NCBI GenBank assembly: GCA_037013495.1
Contig: CM072807.1
Span: 5,625,001-5,689,000 of the forward strand
Length of the DNA: 64,000 bases
Direction: 5' to 3'
From: Hippophae tibetana
Taxonomy: Eukaryota > Streptophyta > Magnoliopsida > Rosales > Elaeagnaceae
Under the pieces are notes generated by a model, which saw only the letters and a program-made list of their open reading frames with translations, ran no database searches and was not told the origin of the DNA. The first letter of the stretch is position 1. Every line of letters starts with the position of its first letter. Positions 49,430 through 61,780 of this stretch are shown here, one piece after another. A program made the translations under genes and the position numbers.

Positions 49430-50960
49430 TTTTAAAATTTTCGAGACAAGTTTTATTATCACCATCTTTGAAATAATTATTTAAGGTTAAGAGATAACCT
49501 TCATCAAAATTTTCTAATATAATTAGATTTTTATCTTTCATTTTAATGTTGGAACTAGTTGTTTATTTCTGTAGATAATTTTATTTTTCTTTCTATTTTC
49601 CATCTTGTTACATTGGTTATGCTTCAGTTTTGCTCAAATCTCAACATCTTCTTGGTAATGGTAAGCCTTTTGCATCTGTATATAGATGATGTTCAATTTT
49701 GACTTACTTGAAAAGAGTAAACAAACTTCATTTTATTCATAATATAATAATTATTACAAACTTAAGGCCACCTAAGAACCTTGAAGAGAGTATTAACTAG
49801 TCATAATTATTGGGTATATCATTAATGGTTTAGGATTTCTAGATAGAAATAATTTTTATGCATAGAGTTTTTGTGTTTTTCAAAGTAAAGTGCTTATCCC
49901 TGCTTTTTTTTGTTTTTCATAGTAGCTACTACTTTTTTCCTTGGCACATGCTGCCATTTAAGATGTGAAATATTTTTATTTTCTTTGTCGTCTTCTTCCA
50001 ACAGTTCCTTTCTTTATTCTTCTTTATCATTTTCTATTAATAGTCTTTTTGTGATCTTTAAAGTAATAGATGCATTTGTGATCTTTAATGGTTTTTTTGG
50101 CATAAAAGTAGAATATCTTCCTTGTTTTTTAACCAATTTCTAGGTTGTTGCTATTAAAATTGGCTTCATATTTGGAAAAAAATCACCATATTCCTCAGAA
50201 AGAGCCATCTTACTATGAGAAATAATAATGACTATATAAGCTGAATAATTTACTTTGATTTTAGTAGAGTTGTGAATCTTCCTAAGTTCATAGTAAATTT
50301 GGCCTAACATGTGACCCTTTAGTACACAAAGTTTTATTTGTTGAATTCCTTTTTTGAAAGCATCATTGGTTTGGGAACTTTTATGTTTGTATTGGAAATC
50401 CCTATCTTGATGAAATGGTAATGACTGATACATCCTTTCTCATTGTAGTTCATTAGTGAATTGAAAAATCTGAGATAAACATGCTTATCACCTGATTTGA
50501 TCTTTTTTCTAAAGTTCTTGATTACTCTTTTGAAGTTTTCTGGAAAATAATTTAATTCACTTAAATTAATTCTTAGATATGTGTTTTCTATTAGTCATGC
50601 ATGGAAAGTTTTGTAAACAAATATTGGATCAACTCCTTCCAAGATATTGAATTTTCTTCCTACAGGAAATTCCTTGTTTGTAGTATAGAACTTCATGTCT
50701 TCAATATGTTCCTGAGTAGATTTCTTGGGCAAGTTATAAACACTTAACCATTATGGTTTGCTGTGTTTCTATATTAGTCCTTCTCATCTTCAATGATTGG
50801 AGAATTTATAGGGGATGTCTCCCTGAATAGCACTGAATGCTAACTGCCTTTGATGTCTTTGCTGGAGATATGCTTCTCTAAATAGTATTGGAGGCCTTAC
50901 TATTTTTCCTAGATTTTTCAACGTGCTTGGTGTTGTTGGTTGTTATTATAATGTTGTAAA
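49430..50960 (-). pseudogene. unrecognised coding remnant downstream of the pararetroviral RNase H
   Basis: The minus strand has protein-like stretches in shifting frames, for example FSAIQGDIPYKF near 50800, LEGVDPIFVYKTFHA near 50600 and YFPENFKRVIKNFRKKI near 50530. There is a lysine/glutamate-rich part near 50000. Its place fits the open reading frame that follows the polymerase in some plant pararetroviruses, but I cannot name the protein. It is broken by several stops and shifts. Confidence 0.45.
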
Positions 50961-51329
50961 ATAATTTCTTACTATCTCTTTTAGAGTTATCAGTTTTAGT
51001 ATTTTGTAATTAGCATAACTACCTTCGACTTCTATACTGTTGATGAAGGCTTTATGAGTTACTCCACTTATTCCTAGAATAGATTTACTGGCTTTTTTCT
51101 AGTTGTTAAAGATTCCTGGTTTTGGGTCATTATAAACCACATAAGTCTTTTTTCTATTCCTATTTTTCTCCTTTATCTACCCAATTGAGTTTTTTTGTTT
51201 AAGAGATTTTACTCTTTTAAACTGTTAGGTTCTTCCTTTCCATTTTGAATTCTTTCTCTAGAAGTTTATCTACTTTTCATTTATCTTGATCTTGATATCA
51301 AAATGTTTCGTTCATAAAAGCATAAAAAT

Positions 51330-51750
51330 AGTTAGTGGTGCTAATTCTCTAGTAAGAGAATGTGCTAAGCTATTCTTATTTCATAGAACATGTTCAACAT
51401 CAAAATTGTAGTGGTTGAACCACTATTGCCATCTAACTAACCTTCCTTGTTTGTAATCTCCTGTAATATTAGTTCTTAAGAAATAACCAAAATTCTAGTT
51501 ATCTGTTCTAACAATGAATTTGAAACTTATAACATATACTGCGAATTTCTTGATAGCTCTTTTAACAACTAGATTTTTTTTATTACTATGACAATTTAAC
51601 TCTGTACCTTTGAATGATCCTGATGTATACCTATAAAGATATTCATCTTTATCATCTACTTTTGCTTTCATAACTGCCCCCTAATATTCTTGTGAAACAT
51701 TTGTTTCAATTATAATTTTATTATCCGGTTTTGGTTCTTATAAAGTTGGA
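51330..51750 (-). pseudogene. pararetroviral RNase H remnant
   Basis: One frame is largely readable across this stretch but interrupted by at least four stop codons. Visible are an acidic E-T-N-V-S start (active-site D changed to N), R-Y-T-S-G-S-F-K, and V-R-T-D-N followed by a stop. A late L-A-H-S-L-T-R-E-L matches the C-terminus of the pararetroviral RNase H domain. It is inactive. Confidence 0.75.
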
Positions 51751-51895
51751 AATTTTTTTACCTTTGTTTTTACAATATCCATATAAAGAGTATCTTCTTC
51801 TGTCCATTTTCAAATATGGTCTTTTTTAGTTTTGTGTGTAAAAGTTTTCGCATTTATGCAAGTTTCTTGATATATGCTTCGACTATATCAAACAT

Positions 51896-52025
51896 TCACT
51901 AGGAAAATCTTGAATGTTATTTAGTATATGGAGTTATAGAATATGTTTTACATTTTTAATTCACTAGGAAAATCTTGAATGTTATTTAGTATATGGAGTT
52001 ATAGAATATGTTTTACATTTTTAAT
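51896..52025. repeat. 65-bp perfect tandem duplication in the pararetrovirus relic
   Basis: The unit 51896-51960 (starts ttcactaggaaaatcttgaa) is repeated exactly at 51961-52025. It lies just downstream, in coding orientation, of the reverse transcriptase active site. Exact identity means it arose after the relic was already decaying. Confidence 0.93.
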
Positions 52026-52049
52026 TTCCAACCTTAAATATTTAATTTT

Positions 52050-53035
52050 ATACTAAGCAACTACTCATTTCTTTTAAGAGAGTACAATGCCTTATTTTTT
52101 GCATTATTATAGAATATTAATAATATACAAATAATATTTATTTAGTTCATTACTAAAAACCAAAACATCATTTATGTAAACATAACAAGTATTTTTTAAT
52201 TTCTAAAAGATATTATCCATATATTTTTGAAAAATATATGGAGTTTGTTTTAATCTAAATGTTACAACTGTCCATTGGAATTGTCTTAGGGGAAAACTAA
52301 ATGACGTTAATTTTTGAGATTCCTCACCTTGTCTTATTTGCCAAAATCAATTTTTCAAATCAAAACTTGAGAATTATTTATTTCATTTTATTAATGATAA
52401 TAATTCTTCTTTCTTTAGAATAAAGTATTCATTATCACTAATTTATTTATTCAATGCTTTGAATTTTATTACCATTCTCTTTTTTCCTCTTCTTTTCTCA
52501 GCTTATTTTTTGACTAGGAATGATGGATTAGAGTGAGGTTAATTACTTTGTATTATGACTTTTAATTCTAAAAGTTATTGATTTTTTTCCCAAATTCAGT
52601 TCTGTCTTATAGAGTATAAATATGTTTTACTCTTATAACCTTGTTAGGATCTCTTAATTTTATGTTGACAATTATCTTAGATTTATTTATTTTTTGGATC
52701 TAAATGATTTTTTAAGATGACTATTTTTAATAGTTTTCTGATGTCTGTTAGAGTTTTATCTTTTTGTATTTCATTAAGAAAATAGTTTTATTTCTCTTCT
52801 ATATCTAATGAAATATTTTCTAAATAAGGCCTTTTCTATTCTATCTCACCACGTTTTTACTTTTTATGTTATTAGATAAAAGTTGGGTTTGATATAGCTA
52901 AATCTTTTTCTTATTTTTGATACATAAATAGTATCACCATCTAGTTTTATTAGACTTATTTTGTCTAGATATTATATAAAATGTTTTCTATTAATAAATC
53001 AACTTCTGTTTTCTATTGATATATGTAAGGAATAT
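52050..53035 (-). pseudogene. pararetroviral protease and reverse transcriptase remnant
   Basis: The protease-like part ends with an I-P-Y-I-Y-Q motif near 53015, comparable to the I-P-T-I-Y-Q conserved in plant pararetroviruses. The reverse transcriptase spans about 52640-52050 in at least three frames. The active-site tetrad at 52167-52178 reads Y-I-N-D instead of Y-I-D-D, so the first catalytic aspartate is gone. Many stops are present. Confidence 0.7.
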
Positions 53036-53105
53036 GAAGCTTTTCACCTACTATCATTATATTTATATTTTTTAAAATCTTATTAAGATTTATTATAGTA
53101 TTATT

Positions 53106-54952
53106 TATTATCTATGTCTTGTTTTTGTATAGAGAACTCATTTCATCCTTCATGATTTTCTGCCATTTATTGACATCCTTTCTACTCATTTATTTTTCAT
53201 AGGACCTTGGCTCAAGTCTTGGAATCTCCAACTCCATGCTCAATGCATAAGCTATGAGGTTTAACCTCTTAGGAGCTTTAGTCATGCGTTAAATTTTATT
53301 TCGTGCCAATAAGTAGTCATTTTCTAGTCTAGGTGACTTGGGTTCAATGGTGTCTTTTTCTTCCTCCAACTCTATACCATGATTATCATCATTAGAAGGT
53401 TCTTGTTTAATGTATTCTTCCAGTTTCCTATGCTCTCTCCTAGGTTGTTTATTATACACCAATGGCTTCAGCTCGAAACAAACCAATCTACGTCTTGACT
53501 CTTGTGGTGAGTCATATATTTCTTCAGAAGCCTCACCCATATACATCTCATTCTCCTTGAAGGTTATATATGTACTAGTAATGCACTTCTTAGCTACACC
53601 ATACCAAATCTTGCAACCCTTCAAACAACTAGGATACCCTAAAAACATTTACTTCAATGCCTTAGACTCCAACTTCTTTTGCCTCACATGTACATATACA
53701 ATACAATCAAATATACACAAATGATTATATTTAACATGTTTTCCAGTCCATACCTCTTCAGGCATCTTGAAGTTGAGTGGCACTAAAAGACACTTATTGA
53801 TAAGGTATATAGCCGTAGCAATGACTTCTCCATAAAATCTTTTGAGCATGTTTGCATCAGAAATCATACACCTTGTACTCTTTAAGAGTGTTATATTCAT
53901 TCTCTCTGCCAAACCATAATGTTGAGGATTTCAAAGATTGGTTCAATGCCTTGTGATACCATTCTCCTTTAAAAAGCTCACAAAAACCTTATTACAAAAC
54001 TCCAAACCATTATCAGTTCTCAAACACTTACCTTTTCCCCGCATGAGTTTCAATAAGTTTTTTCCACTCCAATTTGTTTTTAAATTTTCATCTTTACTTT
54101 TCAACAAGTAAATCCCTAACCTTCTTAAGAAATCATTAATTATTATAAGAATGTACCTCGCACCACGCATTGATGGTGTCCTTTCTCCCCCCCACAAATC
54201 TAAATGCACATAGTCGAGTATGTCAAATCCCTTCCATTTTTTTCAATGTGAGCTTCATATTCTTCATCTTGTCAAAGATGTAATAATCATAGAAAGAAAA
54301 ATTGTCAAAATTACCCTCACCAAGAATCTTCCTTTTGGTAAGTTCTTCCAATCCTCTCTCACTTATATGACCCAACCTTTTATGAAAAAGATTAACATTC
54401 TCCTTATTGTGGCTCATTGTGGAAATATTTGTTTATATAATAACATTAAGATAATAGAGCTTATTCTTAGTACACCTTTGAAATATACCAAAAAATCTCT
54501 ACACATCTTCACTTGACCATGCTTTCTCCTGTAGTTATAGCCCATATTGTCCAAAGTACCCAACGAGATCAAGTTTTTTTTAATGTCGACACATGTATCA
54601 CATTCTTCATCACAAATGCTAAACCATTATTGAGGTGAAGCCTCATCGACCTAACTTCAATCATATTACATGGATAGTTGTTTCCTATGTGAATTATACT
54701 ATCATTTCCTTCCTTGTAATCAACAAACCACTCCCTGTAACGTTTCATATGAAAAGTGTACCCTGAGTCCAAGACCCAAGCACCGTCACAATTGCTTGAA
54801 GAAACTACTAAATGGAACCTCTGAGATATAGTCTTTTGTATGTATATTTTGCCTAAATTATTCCACAATGACTTTGTAGTCTTTGCACTTTGAACCTCAC
54901 GAACTACATTATCATGCAAATGAAAAAAAATTGAGGTGTAAATCGTCAACAA
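53106..54952 (-). pseudogene. Copia gag-pol remnant (protease, integrase, start of RT)
   Basis: Blocks: protease with WVLDSGYTFHM (about 54780-54750); GAG-pre-integrase VNLFHKRLGHISERGLEEL (54400-54340); integrase core with MHLDLWGG (D), KCLRTDNGLEFCN (D) and the glutamate in GLAERMN (54209-53900); the segment VFLGYPSCLKGCKIW (about 53650-53600); a charged linker (53580-53290); and the start of reverse transcriptase (to 53106). At least three frame breaks separate these blocks. Zinc-knuckle residues in gag are not clear. Confidence 0.82.
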
Positions 54953-55215
54953 CAGTTGCTTCTTTTAAAATTTTGTAAAATCATCTGGATACTCTGGAGT
55001 CTCATCGAGGGCTTGAGGTACCTTATGTTGAACCAACAAACCTTTCATCTCACTCTTCCAAATATGAAAGTCCCTAGTGCCATCCCACCTCTCTATTTAT
55101 ATTATGCTCATTTTCAACACACAAGAGTTGTTTCTAGACACAACTACAAACCACAACATCAACCACCAAAAATCCGAACACATAAAAACCATATAATACT
55201 TCCAAGTCGAACAAG

Positions 55216-55227
55216 GCTCTGATACCA
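55216..55227 (-). other. primer-binding site for initiator-tRNA-Met
   Basis: On the minus strand this reads TGGTATCAGAGC, an exact 12-nt match to the common Copia primer-binding site. It is next to the LTR edge at about 55234. Confidence 0.88.
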
Positions 55228-55233
55228 CTTATT

Positions 55234-56004
55234 ATGAAAATGTAAACCTCTAAGATATTGTTAATATCTACTTATCCAAGTAAGAATATAAATATCCAAA
55301 GGATACAAAACACCTAATGAAGATTATCCAACAAAACACAACAAACCCTATAAGAAAGAACACATCAAGTTTGTAATGGTTCAACCCAATCAATGTAGTG
55401 AGTCTACTCCAGTTCTTCAGCCCTTCAAATAGAGATGATTTTCACTTGCTTCAATATGGAGATTACAAGTTGTAATGGAGATATCTTGAAGAGAAAACAC
55501 CCCATTAAGAGAAATAACACTCAAAGAGATATTATAAAAACTTCTCACACATCAATGCAGAAACCCTAATATCTCTTTTCTAGCTCTCTCTTCTCTTTTG
55601 TTCAAATTCTCTCTTAATGGATTCTAGGGCACACTCAAGTTATTATACACATATAAAATGGGAAACTACAATAAATCCCATCTTACCCTAACTTTTTGCA
55701 CCAAAAATTATGTCCTATTTTGTTATTTATTCTATTTTTATGTACTTGTTCGATCGATTGAGTCTTGTTTCAATCGATCTAGCCTTTAAACTAGGAATCC
55801 AAAATTAAGCAAAAACTCCTTAATTAATACACCCTAGATCCTCGATCAATTGACCAGCTCGATCGATTGACTTATACCCTCAATCGATCGACATGCATTA
55901 GTAAACTTTGTCCATTCTTCATGCAATGCTCCTAGTCTAATCTAACCTTTAATGCTTAAATTAGTTCTCAAGTATCTCCTATGAATTTACATCACAATAT
56001 CACA
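55234..56004 (-). repeat. 5' LTR of the truncated Copia element (outer end approximate)
   Basis: The inner end is tgaaaatgtaaacctc in plus orientation. The outer end is taken at the atcaca strings at 55991-56004 but no second copy exists to confirm it. It includes a repeated tcgatcgattga motif (55749-55890). Confidence 0.6.
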
Positions 56005-56025
56005 ATTTAATTTGATATCAATTTT

Positions 56026-56725
56026 TGGAAGCCCAATAGGCCAACGAGTATCCCATAAGTGTTATGGGGTTTGAACCCAAAATGTCAACCTTATTGGGAG
56101 GAGTAACCTAAACACTTATATACCATTTTGGATCGTCTTAACTTTTCAATATGGGACTCTTATTTTTTTAATCTAACAATTCTTCCCTTAAATGAGTCAC
56201 ATATGGCTCTTTCTTGAACCATAAGGCCCTACCTTATTATTACCAAATGTAGTAGAGGATGAGATACCATTTTCTGGCACAACCATTAGGCTCACACACC
56301 AAGATCACTACATGGTGGTTGGCAGCCATGTCTCTAGTATCTTGAGAGTTGTTCTGAGTTCACACGCAAACTTTGCACATTGCACTTGGGAGACTCTTTG
56401 CTTAGTACATTTGGACTCACTCTATTTGATTAGGCCCATAACTAGAGTATAAAGGTCTATTGCGTGCCTCCTTTTGAATTATCAAACAAAACTTATCTCT
56501 CATCACATACCCTCAAATAGACCTGTGTGCATGTATTATCAATCATTGAACCTTACTCTAATACCAATTTATGGAAGCTTAATAGATCAATAGACCTCCT
56601 ATAGTGCTATGCGGTTTCAACCCAAAAGGTCAACCTTATTGGGAGGAGTAAATGAAGCACTTATATACCCTTTTTAATTGTCTTAATTTTTAAACGTGAT
56701 ATTCTTATTTGTCTTTATTCCAACA
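56026..56725 (-). mobile_element. TRIM retrotransposon (terminal-repeat in miniature), 700 bp
   Basis: Two direct terminal repeats, 56026-56178 (153 bp) and 56572-56725 (154 bp), both start tggaagc and end in aaca. They share caaccttattgggaggagta and cacttatatacc. On the minus strand a primer-binding site TGGTATTAGAG (56566-56556) lies 5 nt inside the right repeat. A polypurine tract (plus-strand attcttccctta, 56179-56190) lies directly inside the left repeat. The internal part (about 390 bp) codes for nothing. The flanks atttt and ctttt are a possible 5-bp target duplication with one mismatch. Size and layout are those of a TRIM. Confidence 0.85.
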
Positions 56726-58684
56726 CTTTTAGTTACAACTAACATATACTATATCTCCACATATAACACATTTTGAGTGTGAAAAGTTTATTTATCAGAA
56801 ATGATACGATGTAGTATTATTTTAAATACAATTAAATTTATATAGTTGTATCCAATAAAAATCATCACATCTATTATAAATGTGATATATAAAAGTGTTA
56901 TTTTAATTTATGTAAGAGAATACTTTCACTACAATTATATGTACCAATCTCTTGCCTAAAATCTTCTAGTACAATTTTCTTAAAAGTAGGCATTAGTATT
57001 GTGCTCAACGCTTTCATTTTCATGAATCGACTTAGGTGCATGTGAGGTGTTTTGGATAAATTTCATGTCCAACAAGAATAAAGAGTTAATAGCTTATATT
57101 TTACGCTCAATTATGGTCTCAATAGAGTAGTACAAATTAGTTTGGTTTGATTTTAATTATATTAAATATAGGGACAAATTAGTATACTTTCAGCAAAAAT
57201 GATGCTCATTCTCAGATCTACGTGTGTCGATTTTGGACTTGAAGGATAGAGAATAGACAATCCACTTAAGTTGAAAGTGCTTTGAGCATTTTATTTTATA
57301 TCCATTCATTTCATTTCACTTCCCTCTCTATCTCTGCTATCATTTCACTCCTCATTGAAAGAGAAACACCCATCATTTTACAAAGGGATATATTGAGTGA
57401 GACTACTTGAGAACACAGTCCTCTATTTTCTTTTTGCTCATAATAAGCAGGATTTACAGAAAATGATTCATATATACACTTCTGAATTATTATTATGTTA
57501 TTCTTATTAAAAATGTGAAATATGTGAATTTGATAAAATTACAACTAAATTTTCAAATTTTACATGATATGATCTTATTATCAAATTAAGTAAAAAAACA
57601 CTATCATGAGCAAAAAAATTATTTTTTAAAAACATATATTTTCCTATATAGTAATATTTATTCAAACAATTGTAATTAAATGATATTAAAATTTTCTTAT
57701 AAGATAGGTAAATGTAAAGTTAAGAATTTGATTCTTAAAAGAAATTGTTATTTTCAGAGTATAAAATAATAATAATAGAATTTAATTTTTATATAAATAA
57801 AAATATTGATTGGAGCAAATTACTAGATTGGAGTGACCAAATAAATACAAAAATAACAATCCCCATTTTAAACGGTGTTGTGCATGTTATTTACCGAAGC
57901 AAAAAGTTGGCACACAATTTTAAGAACTGTTAAATAGCTTGCAATAAATATTGTAGTGGTGACAACTTTGTGGACCCAATAGGTCCGACTCCCAACATCT
58001 TAGGCATTGACGTTTTAATAGGATATAACTTTTGAAACAAAAATATATTACGTCTCCCAAAAAACAAAAATCAAACCAACTTATATTAATTTTATAATAT
58101 TATATCTTTAATCATAATATAATATAATTTTTTTATTAAAATTAAAAAATATATCATATAATTTAATTTAAAAATTATTATTATTAATTATTATATTTAT
58201 TTAATCTCTTATCACCAGTAAAAATAAAATTATTTTAATAGATAATATGCAAATATAAAATTATAATTATTTTTAAAAATAATCATTAATTTTTTTTCCA
58301 TAAAATAATTATATAAAAATTAAAAAAAATAGAGTGTACTTAGTAGCTTATTGAACATGAAACTATATATCAAGTTGAAATCTCATATTATGAATTAGAA
58401 ACATATAATTTATTATAGTAACGTAAGAAAAAAATATTAATTTAAAGATTTTTGTATAATTTGAGAATGACTTAAATGAGATGTGAAATAGTAATTATAA
58501 AAGTAAGTATGAGTGTCTGAGTAAGAGTTTTTATTGAGTATGTTTAAATTTTATAATTTTAAATAAGATTCAAAATTATAATTGTTTGAAAAAAAAATCA
58601 TGTGTTTAAGATTTTAGTGATTTGTAGTGAAAAGTTAAAATTTAGATAAATTGAATTAGATCATGTATTCTCTTCATTTAAAAG

Positions 58685-58715
<31 letters not shown>

Positions 58716-61700
58716 ACACCCAACGTATGTGACAAGGTATGTATTATGTGACATGGATACATGGTTACATGTGTGATAAAATTACATACGAACTTAATTT
58801 AAACAAAAAATAGATCGTTATAGGCATTATATTGTTAGGTTCTTACATACAGATAAAGAAAGATCATTATATGCCCATCAAGAGGAAGAACTATGATCAC
58901 ATCGAGATCTCACGATTTCACCAGGTCTTTACATTTAAGACTTCTCAATTAGATAACGAGGTACTAAGGTCAACTAAGGTTGGGCCATTGTTAAGCTAGT
59001 TTTATATGTTCATTACATATTTAATACCAAACAATAATTATAATATATAAAGTAATAATTAAAAATATATTTTAAAAAATAAATATATATTAATATCATA
59101 GGTTTAGCTCGATTCATATTGTTTTCATAACTTTTAGACCTTCAATCAAACTGATAAAATTGATTTTAATATTTTTTGGACCTATTGGCCCAACCAAACT
59201 TCAAAAAAATACATATAATTTTGTTTGATCTTATACTATTTGGTTGGTTGGTTTTTGAAAAAAAAAACTATCTCTAATATTAAGTTTTATAATTATTGTT
59301 TTATTATTTTCTATACTACAAAAAATTTAAAAAATAACCTTTAATTTAAATAAAAATTATTCATCAATTAAAAATTAAGTTGATATATTGAGAGATGTAC
59401 GAAAAAAATATATATGTTGTTAATTACATCTTATTTTCATATCTTATCCATGTTAATTAGTAGGAATGCTCGTGATCGTTTTGATATGTTATTGGGTTAT
59501 ATGGGTGAGAACGGCTAGCTTGATTTATTATTGATCTATTTTATAAAAAGATCTTAATTTTAGGATTTTGAAAAACCTAAAACATTGGCAAATATATAAA
59601 CTCCAACAACTAGAACTTAAAATCGACATACATGTCCTATCTTATTAGGTTATTTTACAAATAAATTTTATCTTAATAATATTAAAATAAACAAAATCTT
59701 ACGAGACCTATTATCCCCCCAAAAAAAAAAAATGACCTTTAAGTCAACTCATACAATCTATAACAATGTGCTTAACAATTTTGGTATTATTATTTTATCA
59801 AAAATTGTCAACAATATAACTATTATGCATGGGATCACAAGGTTTACATCGAATCAATCAACTTGTATTAATATAAGTTTTAATTTAAGACAAAAATGAG
59901 ATAATATAATGGAGAATAAATTTTAATATATATATAAATATTATAATGTAATAAAATTAAAATTTGATTTTGGATATATAATTTTTGATAGAAACATCAC
60001 CTAAAATAACGAGACATGAGATTAATGTTGAAATCTCAACTTAGAATTATTTAAATCAAATTATAAAGATAAATATAAAACTCTAAATATTATTGTTAAA
60101 AATTGAATATAAAATTACATGAAATAAAGTAAATGTTAAACCTACCAAATAAACTATAAAATTAAAAAATGTAATTATTTAGTAGATTCTTTGAACATTG
60201 ATTGAAATTCATTTTTAACCTAGTAAATTTTCACATTATGAAAATGCCATTATTGTCGGTATTATGATTCATTGGGTAAGCATTCTAATGTATTTTGTTT
60301 TGACTCAATTGAGTATAGGATGAAAAAAATACTATAAAGATGATGATACGACGAAACTTTTCAAATTCAAATTTTATTTGTACATTCATCTTACTTTACA
60401 CTTTCAAAATGGCGTGTACTTATATCCATACTTGCATCTATTGACTAATCCTTGTTTAATTAGTCCAAATAAAAGGTGATATGTATCCGTTGGTAATGTT
60501 CTTAGATTTAATCAATTTTTTTACCGAACTAATGTTTACAACATAAATCTTCTCTGCATGGAAACCAAAAGCTTACACTAGACCAATAAACACGTTAAGA
60601 ACAATGAGAAAGAATAAATTATAATAATAAATATAAATTAGTTTGATTTTCAAAATTTTGGATCTATATTAATTCGATTAATCTATTAAATAAAAAAATA
60701 TAAGTTTGATTTGATTGTAAATTCGGTTGATGAAGTAGTTTTTAATAAAAAAGGAAAATAAGCATCAATATTTTAAATAAAAACATATAAGTTTAATTTA
60801 ATGATGAATTTAGTTAGTTAAGTAGTTTTTACAAGAAGAAGAAAAATAATTAATTGATATAAATCAATATTTAACCTTAATTAAGTATGAGATGTGTAAC
60901 ATTTTCTTAAATTAATATATAAATAAATGAAAAATATAGGAGGTAAGCCCGTGTGGGTCAATACTATTATTATTAAACCGAAATAAAGAATACAGATGAC
61001 TCAAGTTTCAAAAAGGGAAAAAATATCTTGAATAAAACTCGAAGCCGTGAAGAGATTTAATATGATTTTAAAGCATATTTGACAAATGAAAGCTGTAGGT
61101 AGAAAATTCACGAGTATAATCGGTAGATGTTAAGTCATTAATAACGAGTAATGACTTTTGTGAAATTTATCAAATTAAACAAAGCAAAATACTTAGGATG
61201 GGTCACATGTATCTATCTGCATGAGAAGGCATTATTTATTAGATCTCTTATATTATAAATAATATTATTTAATTTATAGTTATAAAAAAATTATTATTTT
61301 AATAATGTTTTTATTAAGATATTGTTATTTTTATAATATATGATTAAAACATGAATATTTAATATTAATAAAATGATAATTAACATAATAAAAAATTTAC
61401 AAAATATTTTTTTAATATATTAATTGTAACCATTTTATTTTAATTTTTATATTAACTTAAAATATATATTTAAATAACTTTCATTTTGAATTGTTTTTTA
61501 TTATATAATTTCATATTAATTTTTCTTCTTTTAATTATATGACCGAAAATACTATATAATAATATTTTAATATAAATTTATTAAAATAATATAATATTTT
61601 TTTAATTGATCAATTTTTCATAGCTAAAAAATTAAATAACATCATTTTTTTAAATATAAGAGATTAAATGTTACAAATGATTTAATTTAAAGGATATGTA

Positions 61701-61780
61701 TAATATATCATTCCTTTAATATTAAATATTTGTATTTTTTTTTAAGAAAAATGCTATGTTTTGAAAAAGATATTTCATGT
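56726..61780. other. AT-rich intergenic DNA
   Basis: No gene was supported. It has a CT-rich patch at 57300-57350 that could be a decayed leader, an (AT)n microsatellite at 58686-58710, and mixed-composition sequence at 58860-58990 of unknown nature. Confidence 0.5.

Larger units (their letters stand above)
49430..53105 (-). mobile_element. endogenous pararetrovirus relic (Caulimoviridae)
   Basis: Read on the minus strand in broken frames, the order is protease-like (about 53030-52860), reverse transcriptase (about 52640-52050), RNase H (about 51750-51330), then a downstream coding region (about 50960-49430). The reverse transcriptase and RNase H blocks follow the plant pararetrovirus pattern more closely than Copia: the F-R-L-K-Q-T-P stretch near 52240 and the R-Y-T-S-G-S-F-K stretch near 51630. 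There is no integrase and no LTR, as expected for this family. Movement and coat protein regions are not seen. Stops, shifts, a 65-bp duplication and a changed active-site residue make it inactive. The genus cannot be decided by eye. Confidence 0.75.
53106..56004 (-). mobile_element. 5' half of a Ty1/Copia element, truncated in reverse transcriptase
   Basis: On the minus strand: LTR (about 56004-55234), primer-binding site (55227-55216), gag/protease remnant, GAG-pre-integrase, integrase, and the first residues of reverse transcriptase (KWQKIMKDEMSSLYKNKT near 53170-53115). The similarity stops there and pararetroviral sequence follows. No 3' LTR was found further left. It is inactive, with frame breaks and stops. 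Confidence 0.82.

Noticed and set aside
49670..49705. L-Y-I-D-D-V-like string on the plus strand resembling a reverse transcriptase active site
   Set aside because: No flanking reverse transcriptase sequence in that frame, and the supported viral relic runs on the opposite strand.
52260..52330. Assignment of the 49.4-53.1 kb block to the adjacent Copia element
   Set aside because: The reverse transcriptase and RNase H motifs follow the pararetroviral pattern, and the motif context differs from the Copia Y-V-D-D region seen at 39094.
55216..55227. tRNA-Met-like sequence considered as a tRNA gene remnant
   Set aside because: Only 12 nt match, at the LTR edge, which is the primer-binding site of a retrotransposon.
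59458..59530. TAGGAATGCTCG string resembling another hAT-type MITE start
   Set aside because: No matching inverted end or 8-bp duplication could be found nearby.
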